Program-made: the position numbers and the translations under genes | Assembly (NCBI GenBank): GCA_964200075.2 | Contig: CAXNAA020000053.1 | Span: 1-31,011 of the forward strand | Reading direction: 5' to 3' | DNA length: 31,011 nucleotides | DNA from: Sphacelaria rigidula | Taxonomy: Eukaryota; Phaeophyceae; Sphacelariales | Shown here: positions 29,601 through 31,011 of the stretch, one piece after another | How positions within the stretch are numbered: the first letter of the stretch is position 1 | Layout of the letters: the number at the start of each line of letters is the position of its first letter | Notes under the pieces: generated by a model | Told to the model about the DNA's origin: nothing | What the model saw: only the letters and a program-made list of their open reading frames with translations | The model's database searches: none

Positions 29601-30018
29601 GCCGGGGGGAAGAGTACCCCCCCCCCCTCCCCGCTCCGTACTTCTTGGGTTTGCCGTCGAACACATGCGTAAATCCTCACGCCGCGCTCGGCCCCTTGCC
29701 TCTCCATCACCTCAGCTATCGTTTTCAGAGACCGCGTTGGACGACGAGGAGTCCGTCGAGGTGATATGGGTAACGGGACCCCTTGCTCACGATTCGCCTG
29801 CTCCAGAAGTGGAGGCTGCGCTGGAAGCTTTGACGGGCATCGACGATGTAGCTGTCGATGTGGAGCTCCTGCACGGCGGGCATGGGGGTCGAATTTTTTC
29901 TGTTGTCTGGCCCATGGATGCAGGCAGCCGTAATGTGCCGCAGCTGCGTGTCAATGGATCGGGTTTGACACCTGCCGGATCAGAAGAAGAAGCTGCGGCA
30001 GTTGCTTTCGTCAACGAG
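446..30018 (+). CDS. Giant multi-exon gene: IPT/TIG domains plus a repeated extracellular module (partial at both ends)
   Basis: Summary entry for the spliced gene; exons follow separately. The model has 25 exons, 9,429 coding bases and 3,143 codons, and every exon-exon junction keeps one open frame. The first exon starts inside an IPT/TIG domain and the last ends on a clean phase-0 donor, so both protein ends lie outside the window. IPT/TIG domains are Ig-like folds known from plexins, Met and fibrocystin-type receptors and from large algal surface proteins. Here they flank an array of about 14 copies of a second module. The many N-x-S/T sites and paired cysteines suggest passage through the secretory pathway, and a role as an adhesion, wall or matrix protein or receptor ectodomain is inference. 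No signal peptide, membrane span or kinase domain is visible. Splitting into two genes is possible but nothing shows a promoter, start or stop between the exons. Confidence 0.75.
2944..3230 (+). CDS. Exon completing an IPT/TIG domain
   Basis: The acceptor is TTAG at 2940-2943 and the donor GTATAG begins at 3231, with entry phase 1 and exit phase 0. Joining the G at 2630 to GG gives V-G-S-G-F-G-D, which restores the G-x-G-F turn split by the intron. The exon then supplies G-C-R-F-G-G, V-V-C-M-A-P, V-N-G-Q-N-Y and the closing F-T-Y-Y. This finishes the IPT begun at 2567. The exact rebuilding of the motif makes the junction reliable. Confidence 0.85.
3328..3440 (+). repeat. Dispersed repeat, copy A (3' part only)
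   Basis: It lies in the 427-base intron 3231-3657. The stretch around GCAAGGCGTGTGCCGGG and CGGACCCGTCCCGAGGAA closely matches the 3' parts of copies near 5880-5960 and 23530-23620, in the same orientation. It looks like a truncated copy of the SINE-like family described at 23347. The rest of the intron shows nothing else. Confidence 0.6.
3658..4017 (+). CDS. Exon with one IPT/TIG domain
   Basis: The acceptor is GTGCAG at 3652-3657 and entry phase is 0, so S-T-P-Q continues as V-Y-S-V-S-P-D-R-G-P-T-T-G-G-T. The domain has L-C-R-F-G-G, V-E-C-E-T-P-P and the closing R-T-F-L-Y. The 3' edge is the weak point: frame continuity into the next exon needs a phase-0 end, and the donor chosen (GTCTCC at 4018) is poor. 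An upstream donor GTATTT after the codons D-I-E (3884) also keeps phase but would cut off the end of the IPT fold. A 225-base intron follows. Confidence 0.65.
4243..4422 (+). CDS. Exon, divergent IPT-like / module linker
   Basis: The acceptor is GTTGCAG, ending at 4242, and the strong donor GTGCGT begins at 4423; both edges are phase 0. The start V-Q-R-V-S-I-I-G-P-A echoes the start of an IPT but lacks the G-G-T and C-x-F-G motifs. Further on, E-V-Q-E-V-R-V-G-A is the first copy of the E-V-Q theme of the second module family. The frame stays open to a second GTGCGT donor at 4537, so a longer form ending at 4536 is possible. I prefer 4422 because the junction then reads E/V, as at other phase-0 junctions of this array. 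The 381-base intron 4423-4803 shows nothing else. Confidence 0.6.
4804..4878 (+). CDS. Small exon, E-V-Q linker of the module array
   Basis: Twenty-five codons lie between the acceptor CACACAG, ending at 4803, and the donor GTGAGA at 4879; both edges are phase 0. The peptide contains A-R-E-V-Q-R-V-T-V-D-A and ends in I-S-E. It pairs with the next exon, which begins V-Q-E-I-T-V, giving two E-V-Q strands in a row. The same tandem arrangement recurs at 27270-28400, which supports this very short exon. Confidence 0.6.
5484..5623. repeat. Perfect 70-bp tandem duplication
   Basis: Two identical 70-base units sit head to tail (5484-5553 and 5554-5623). The unit starts GGCTTGTTCGGGACGGG, continues through a T run and a TATAAATATC segment, and ends in AAATAAAAA. 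With no mismatch between units it is either a recent event or an assembly artefact. It lies wholly in an intron. Confidence 0.95.
5665..5985 (+). repeat. Dispersed SINE-like repeat, copy B
   Basis: It shares ordered blocks with 23347-23630: GGTAGAGAGAACG against GGTGGAGAGAACG, GTTTGTTTGACG, AGTTGACG, GTGTACCGGG and CTTGAGACCACGG. The copy is diverged but collinear, with the same orientation. It directly follows the 70-bp duplication. Confidence 0.65.
6542..6655 (+). CDS. Exon, start of a repeated module (copy 1)
   Basis: The acceptor is TTTTTCCAG, ending at 6541, and the donor GTAAAA begins at 6656; both edges are phase 0. The 38 residues run V-Q-E-I-T-V, then S-G-T-F-S-L, then P-F-N-A-S-A-A-E, which is the first half of the module in its most typical form. 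Splicing to the next exon gives A-S-A-A-E-V-E-E-A-L, the conserved helix-like segment. The 405-base intron that follows shows nothing else. Confidence 0.8.
7061..7255 (+). CDS. Exon, second half of module copy 1
   Basis: The acceptor AG is at 7059-7060 and the donor GTAAAA at 7256; both edges are phase 0. The peptide begins V-E-E-A-L-M-G-L-P-S-L-G-G, continues with I-V-R-R-I-S, and has Y-N-V-T-L-A-Y where other copies carry W-x-I-T-F. It ends T-T-V-T-E at an E/V junction. The polypyrimidine tract is weak, but the frame upstream also stays open, so an earlier acceptor cannot be excluded. The 508-base intron 7256-7763 holds a short perfect palindrome (7554-7572). Confidence 0.75.
7764..7920 (+). 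CDS. Exon, first half of module copy 2
   Basis: The acceptor is GCTCCAG, ending at 7763, entry phase 0. The peptide has C-E-V-Q-A-I-S-T, G-G-S-F-T-L-T-Y and I-P-W-D-A-S-A-E-V-V-Q-V-A-L-E. Two donors are possible: GTGAGA at 7908 (phase 0) and GTTAGT at 7921 (phase 1). Only the second matches the phase of the next exon, so I chose it, with modest confidence in the last 13 bases. A 232-base intron follows. Confidence 0.75.
8153..8542 (+). CDS. Exon, second half of module copy 2 with poly-aspartate tract
   Basis: The AG is at 8151-8152 with entry phase 1, and the donor GTACAA begins at 8543 with exit phase 1. It supplies L-N-L-T-L-V-E, then R-T-W-S-V-A-F-V-G (the W-x-V-x-F strand), then an acidic segment with seven consecutive aspartates at 8446-8466, and ends with S-A-T-I-T-V-S-E-T-Q. 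Frames on the other strand are shadows. A 130-base intron follows. Confidence 0.75.
8673..8870 (+). CDS. Probable exon, part of module copy 3
   Basis: The acceptor is CTTCCAG, ending at 8672, entry phase 1. The frame reads K-K-S-I-P-G-A-D-V-V-H-A-L-S-S-V, which resembles the I-P-x-D-A-S-A-x-x-V-x-x-A-L segment, and runs to a stop at 8873. The donor GTTAGG at 8871 gives exit phase 1. The G-x-F-x-L half of the module is missing, and two other frames are also open here, so this is a weaker call. The 417-base stretch 8871-9287 shows nothing I can assign, although an open frame near 8961-9110 has a W-T-V-N-V segment. Confidence 0.42.
9288..9329 (+). CDS. Possible mini-exon, W-V-L-F strand of module copy 3
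   Basis: The acceptor GCACAG ends at 9287, entry phase 1. The peptide G-V-S-M-A-G-A-W-V-L-F-D-T-T resembles the W-x-[IV]-T-F strand of other copies, which also often follows a phase-1 junction. The donor GTGACG at 9330 gives phase 1. It is only 42 bases long and the next intron would be 67 bases, so it is a suggestion only. Confidence 0.3.
9397..9573 (+). CDS. Probable exon, acidic segment after module copy 3
   Basis: The acceptor is AAAACAG, ending at 9396, entry phase 1. The frame reads A-W-A-S-E-A-D-G-T-P-F, an acidic run G-D-D-E-E-F-D-L-D, and L-W-G-T-W-T-W-L. The 3' edge is unclear: a phase-1 end is needed for the next exon, and GTATCA at 9574 would leave an intron of only 56 bases. GTGCCC at 9553 is an alternative. 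Real transcripts are needed to settle this edge. Confidence 0.4.
9630..9827 (+). CDS. Exon, module copy with an EF-hand loop
   Basis: The acceptor is CCCCTTCAG, ending at 9629, and the donor GTACAT begins at 9828; both edges are phase 1. The peptide has S-G-S-L-V-I-S-F in the place of G-S-F-x-L-x-F, then the twelve-residue loop D-A-D-G-D-G-T-I-D-V-D-E (9665-9700), then D-A-D-S-L-V-A-Q-E-A-L-Q-A-L-E and V-E-V-S-V-D-E. The loop meets the EF-hand rule with acidic residues at positions 1, 3, 5, 9 and 12, glycine at 6 and isoleucine at 8. Calcium binding is inferred from the family rule. The 829-base intron 9828-10656 shows nothing else. Confidence 0.78.
10657..10760 (+). CDS. Exon, W-L-I-T-F strand of the EF-hand module
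   Basis: The acceptor is CAACAG, ending at 10656, and the donor GTGCGA begins at 10761, with entry phase 1 and exit phase 0. Splicing gives N-G-G-T-A-W-L-I-T-F-P-E-G-N-N-Y, a clear copy of the W-x-[IV]-T-F strand. It ends A-L-V-E-E at an E/V junction. The frame stays open a little past the donor (R-E-A-I-D-F-A), so a longer form is possible. Confidence 0.78.
11208..11405 (+). repeat. Inverted repeat, left arm
   Basis: It aligns along its whole length, imperfectly, with the reverse complement of 12055-12250. Shared blocks include AGTTTGCAGCTG, TTTTCGTAGTC, GTTTGATCCC, TCCACATTCCGAAACAAGA and TTACGGGCTGA, in the same order. It could be a terminal inverted repeat or one side of a foldback element. 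No transposase is visible in the spacer. Confidence 0.8.
11787..11839 (+). repeat. 53-bp repeat, copy 1, beside the gap
   Basis: It starts GGGGTGTACTCATGATCATG and ends CCATTGACCTCGCAT, eight bases before the N gap. It matches 30924-30976 at 50 of 53 positions by eye, in the same orientation. Confidence 0.9.
11848..11857. other. Assembly gap (10 N)
   Basis: Ten N bases, probably a placeholder of unknown true length. It lies inside the spacer of the inverted repeat, so sequence may be missing here. Confidence 0.97.
12055..12250 (-). repeat. Inverted repeat, right arm
   Basis: This is the reverse-complement partner of 11208-11405. On the plus strand it shows CAGCCCGTAA, TTGTTTCGGAATGTGGA, GGGATCAAAC, GACTACGAAAA and CAGCTGCAAACCACT. 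The spacer between the arms also has a weaker direct similarity between about 11538-11596 and 11990-12045, both ending in AGCACCCCC. Confidence 0.8.
13370..13454 (+). CDS. Exon, start of a module copy (G-E-F-F-L-G-F)
   Basis: The acceptor AG is at 13368-13369 and the donor GTACGA begins at 13455, with entry phase 0 and exit phase 1. The peptide carries L-E-V-Q-M-V-Q-T-T and T-G-E-F-F-L-G-F-G-G, the E-V-Q and G-x-F-x-L-x-F parts of the module. The 848-base intron 13455-14302 shows nothing else. Confidence 0.8.
14303..14649 (+). CDS. Exon, main part of the same module copy
   Basis: A C/T-rich tract leads to AG at 14301-14302, entry phase 1. The junction reads F-G-G-E-D-S-D-Y-V-S-F-D-A-S-A-S-D-L-K. 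It continues T-L-E-A-L-P-S-V-G-T-V-N-V-S-R-E-D and A-W-T-I-T-F-T-E-P, one of the cleanest copies of the module. A threonine-rich acidic stretch follows, then N-V-T-R-V-R-Q-G and G-P-I-S-G-K. The donor GTTAGT at 14650 ends it in phase 0. Confidence 0.85.
14650..15875. other. Intron of 1.2 kb, nothing assigned
   Basis: The flanking exons join in phase as I-S-G-K / I-P-L-A, which forms the S-G-x-[FI]-x-L motif, so no missing exon is needed. A plus-strand open frame of 195 codons lies at 15304-15891 but shows no module or IPT motif. Confidence 0.6.
15876..16057 (+). CDS. Exon, module copy (Y-D-A-S-A-E-E-M)
   Basis: The acceptor is TTCTTCCAG, ending at 15875, and the donor GTGCAG begins at 16058, with entry phase 0 and exit phase 2. 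The peptide has V-A-Y-D-A-S-A-E-E-M-G-D-A-L-A-E-I and S-L-L-V-S-R-E-S-N-G. It ends in the middle of a codon that the next exon completes to arginine, giving A-Y-R-W-T-I-T-F. This is a phase-2 junction just before the tryptophan strand. The 472-base intron that follows shows nothing else. Confidence 0.85.
16530..16819 (+). CDS. Exon, W-T-I-T-F strand and start of the next module
   Basis: The acceptor is CAATAG, ending at 16529, and the donor GTGAGA begins at 16820, with entry phase 2 and exit phase 1. It begins W-T-I-T-F-L-D-L-A-G-N-V-P-Q and continues with G-N-V-S-M-S-F-D-E and Y-L-Q-E-A-L-E-G-V-M-D-Q. A C-C pair lies between. It therefore closes one module and opens another without an intron between them. 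The 886-base intron 16820-17705 holds a tempting but rejected open frame near 16941. Confidence 0.85.
17706..18016 (+). CDS. Exon, closes one module and opens the next
   Basis: The acceptor follows a long pyrimidine tract (TTTTCCCAG, ending at 17705), entry phase 1; the donor GTAATT begins at 18017, exit phase 0. The join gives M-D-Q-D-D-W-G-S-I-T-V-D-Y. Then come G-S-I-W-T-I-T-F-E-D-Y, P-L-L-N-I-S-R-D and, for the next copy, S-G-V-F-E-M-S-V and P-V-S-V-D-A-S-A-V-V-L-Q-N. All core motifs are present. Confidence 0.87.
18017..19318. other. Intron of 1.3 kb with a tetranucleotide-like repeat
   Basis: No coding is supported, and the flanking exons join in phase as V-V-L-Q-N / V-L-R-E-D. A degenerate ATCA/ATGA simple repeat runs at about 19203-19285. 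Confidence 0.6.
19319..19643 (+). CDS. Exon, divergent module end and start of the next copy
   Basis: The acceptor is CCTCAG, ending at 19318, entry phase 0; the donor GTATTT begins at 19644, exit phase 1. It reads V-L-R-E-D-F-L-S-L-G-L, then H-R-A-W-D-I-A-W in the place of W-x-[IV]-T-F. A stretch with several cysteines (N-F-S-C-T-G, G-V-C-T-I, E-L-C-N-D) is unusual for this array and could form disulfides. The next copy starts at I-S-G-T-F-S-I-T-I. A 256-base intron follows. Confidence 0.8.
19900..20432 (+). CDS. Exon with one and a half module copies
   Basis: The acceptor is CAACTCAG, ending at 19899, entry phase 1; the donor GTGAGC begins at 20433, exit phase 0. The motifs in order are L-A-H-N-A-S-A-D-T-L-Q-T-A-L-E-E-L, V-G-A-V-S-V-E-R, S-Y-L-I-T-F-L-G, then a new copy with G-G-E-F-A-L-S-F, D-A-Q-P-E-E-V-Q-E-A-I-E-A-L, N-V-E-V-W-R-E and R-W-L-V-T-F-S-G-G. 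It ends N-I-D-L-L-K. Because nearly two units lie on one exon, it defines the spacing of the module best. Confidence 0.88.
20720..21605. repeat. Degenerate minisatellite
   Basis: Variants of CAGATGGACATCC and of ATCTGGGATATCC recur many times at irregular spacing and on both strands (for example around 20727, 20859, 21264, 21341, 21413, 21570 and 21586). Copies are too diverged for me to fix one unit length. It lies in the largest intron. Confidence 0.65.
23347..23630 (+). repeat. Dispersed SINE-like repeat, copy C
   Basis: It is collinear with 5665-5985 over most of its length and with 3328-3440 at its 3' part. Near the 5' end, GGTTCGATATCC (23402-23413) resembles the pol III B box consensus GGTTCGANTCC with one extra base, as in tRNA-derived SINEs. 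I see no convincing A box and no clear target-site duplication. Confidence 0.6.
25258..27315 (+). CDS. Large exon: module, three IPT/TIG-type domains, module
   Basis: The acceptor is GTTGCAG, ending at 25257, and the donor GTGAGA begins at 27316; both edges are phase 0, 686 codons. It starts with V-A-W-S-T-L-R-G-T and a full module (G-G-S-F-T-L-S-F, A-L-E-A-A-L-E-A-L-P-T-V-G-D-V, T-A-W-L-V-E-Y). An IPT follows at about 25747-26073 (S-A-G-P-A-A-G-G-T, T-C-V-F-G-G, F-S-Y-Y), then a divergent one at 26074-26484 (G-S-N-A-G-G, but C-I-V in place of C-x-F-G), then an IPT at about 26485-26763 (T-L-G-G-D-T-G-G-T, L-C-R-F-G, I-E-C-T-T-P). It ends with a module (G-T-W-T-L-T-L-E-G, Y-T-V-H-F-T) and A-E-V-Q-S-I-T-V-A-T-G. 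The frame has no stop throughout. Confidence 0.88.
27316..28348. other. Intron of 1.0 kb, nothing assigned
   Basis: The flanking exons join in phase as P-T-A-E / I-Q-K-V-T-L. I find no module or IPT motif and no repeat that stands out. Confidence 0.6.
28349..28529 (+). CDS. Exon, module copy (S-G-E-F-T-L-S-Y)
   Basis: The acceptor is CCGACAG, ending at 28348, and the donor GTATTT begins at 28530, with entry phase 0 and exit phase 1. The peptide reads I-Q-K-V-T-L-A-A-D, S-G-E-F-T-L-S-Y, H-D-A-S-A-E-V-L-A-S-S-L-R-A-L and L-S-V-S-R-E-R-T. The phase-1 end comes a few residues before the tryptophan strand, as in the EF-hand module. The 573-base intron 28530-29102 shows nothing else. Confidence 0.87.
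29103..29269 (+). CDS. Exon, W-I-V-T-F strand and start of the next module
   Basis: The acceptor is AACACAG, ending at 29102, entry phase 1. The join gives S-R-E-R-T-G-V-R-G-Y-S-W-I-V-T-F-E-D. It continues R-P-Q-L-A-A-T-N-V-S, G-G-D-F-T-L-Q-I and I-G-G-T-F-E. I chose the phase-0 donor GTCAGA at 29270, which gives the motif G-G-T-F-E before the junction. The frame runs a further 18 codons, so the 3' edge is less certain. The 461-base intron 29270-29730 includes a C run near 29620. Confidence 0.8.
29731..30018 (+). CDS. Last exon seen: module copy
   Basis: The acceptor is CAGAG with AG at 29729-29730, entry phase 0; an AG two bases earlier would need phase 1. The peptide has L-A-H-D-S-P-A-P-E-V-E-A-A-L-E-A-L, I-D-D-V-A-V-D-V-E-L and R-I-F-S-V-V-W-P where W-x-V-T-F is expected. 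Then come V-P-Q-L-R-V-N-G-S-G and a run of glutamates and alanines. The donor GTACAC at 30019 leaves phase 0 at an E/V-type edge, so the gene continues beyond the window. Confidence 0.82.
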
Positions 30019-31011
30019 GTACACTGCCGTATTCTACGGATGTTCACAACGCTTGCTTTCGTAGCTATCGGCCACCACCCTTGCCCTCCCATGCCACAGC
30101 CGGTTTCATCGCAAATACTCGTTTCCAAACCCACCAAGATGGATGACCTCAGCAACCTCTCTATATAATAGAACTAGAAAGTATGAGGAGCAGATTAAGC
30201 ACGGCCTTCTCCTCCCTGCGCATACTACCACCCGAGACAAGACTTCGGGCTAAACATAAGCACGGGTAGTGTGCTGCGCCCTCTGACCTTCGGCGTTGCC
30301 TAGGTATATGATGCGACAGAGGCCCGTTTGTTTATGCTACCGAGGATCTGTCAAAAATATAGTTCGGGACACGTAGGCCCCAAGATCGAAAATTCGAGAT
30401 TCTGAGGAGTGGAGGGGTAGGGGGCGGGGGGACACGCTGCCTGCTGTCCCCTAGTTTATTGCCGAGGCGTTGGCGGATGCGTTCAGCTGCCGTGTACAGG
30501 AATCTTTGGCATGGAGACCGCTGAGATGACGGACACACCGCCCCTCCAAGCTCATCATCTACCATGGTTCCATTCATGGCATCATGTTCCGTGTCGTGTG
30601 CCTCGATTACCTACCACTAGTAGTCCGGACAGATTTGGGGAGGCGTGAGATAATGTTGCTACTTTGCTACAGGCTGTCGCTACCGTGCGCTCGTGTATTC
30701 TACATAGATGTGTGTGAGCGTTGCCGGCATCCGAGGTCATCGGGACAGGGCGGGCAAGGAGCAGAAGCAAATATACGAACCTCGCAAAGCCCGCCAGACG
30801 TTTCAGTTTTTGTCAGTGTTTGTTATCAATTTTGTTCAACAATTTCAGCAAAAAAATCACAAAAAAATCACAAAAAAAATCATTAAAATGTTCAAAAACA
30901 AATTGTCCTCCGGGAAGGGGGGGGGGGTGTACTCATGATCATGCATGCCATAGTCATCAGACCATTGACCTCGCATTGGAGGGGGGGGGGGGGGGGGGGG
31001 GCTCTTTTGTT
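30019..31011. other. Presumed intron to the window edge, low complexity at the end
   Basis: No exon could be supported. A G-rich patch lies at 30414-30431. An A-rich tandem of an 11-base unit (AAAAAAATCAC) runs at about 30849-30884. A run of 21 G at 30981-31001 almost closes the window. Confidence 0.55.
30924..30976 (+). repeat. 53-bp repeat, copy 2
   Basis: This is the partner of 11787-11839, with three mismatches. It is preceded by a G run and followed by the 21-base G run, so both copies sit next to sequence that is hard to assemble. Confidence 0.9.

Noticed and set aside
30414-30431. G-rich patch as a possible quadruplex
   Set aside because: Only three clear G runs, and G- and C-rich runs are common in the introns here, so nothing specific can be claimed.

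Overview
The window is nuclear DNA from an intron-rich eukaryote. It carries GT/AG introns of about 60 to 4,800 bases, simple repeats, homopolymer tracts and one 10-base assembly gap, and I see no operons or bacterial signals. The style (many introns of several hundred bases, moderate GC, very large proteins with IPT/TIG arrays) suggests a stramenopile, most likely a brown alga of the Ectocarpus type. That placement is an inference from gene style; no marker gene is present.

Everything I can support as protein coding lies on the plus strand and fits one giant gene, open at both ends. I assembled 25 exons between 446 and 30018 by hand from splice sites and reading phase. They add to 9,429 bases (3,143 codons) with every junction in phase. 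Four exons between 8673 and 9573 or their edges are weak. The protein looks secreted or cell-surface: many N-x-S/T sites, paired cysteines in the IPT domains, acidic stretches, and no membrane segment in the visible part.

Layout. 446-4017: an array of about eight IPT/TIG (Ig-like) domains, most on a single 2.2-kb exon, preceded by the end of one more. 4243-20432: a long array of a different module split over many small exons. Its degenerate core is E-V-Q-x-[IV]-T-V, then G-[TS]-F-x-L-x-F, then (D/N)-A-S-A-x-x-V-x-x-A-L-x-x-L, then V-x-V-x-R, then W-x-[IV]-T-F. 25258-27315: a 2.06-kb exon with one module, three IPT or IPT-like domains and another module. 28349-30018: two more modules. One module (9630-9827) contains a textbook EF-hand loop, and another ends in seven aspartates. 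I cannot name a family for the module, and it is the main candidate for something undescribed.

The introns hold the non-coding interest: a perfect 70-bp tandem duplication (5484-5623), three copies of a dispersed SINE-like repeat (near 3.3, 5.7 and 23.4 kb), a pair of roughly 200-bp inverted-repeat arms around the gap (11208-12250), a 53-bp repeat present beside the gap and again at the right edge, and a degenerate minisatellite (20720-21605). No RNA gene, CRISPR array or second protein gene could be supported.
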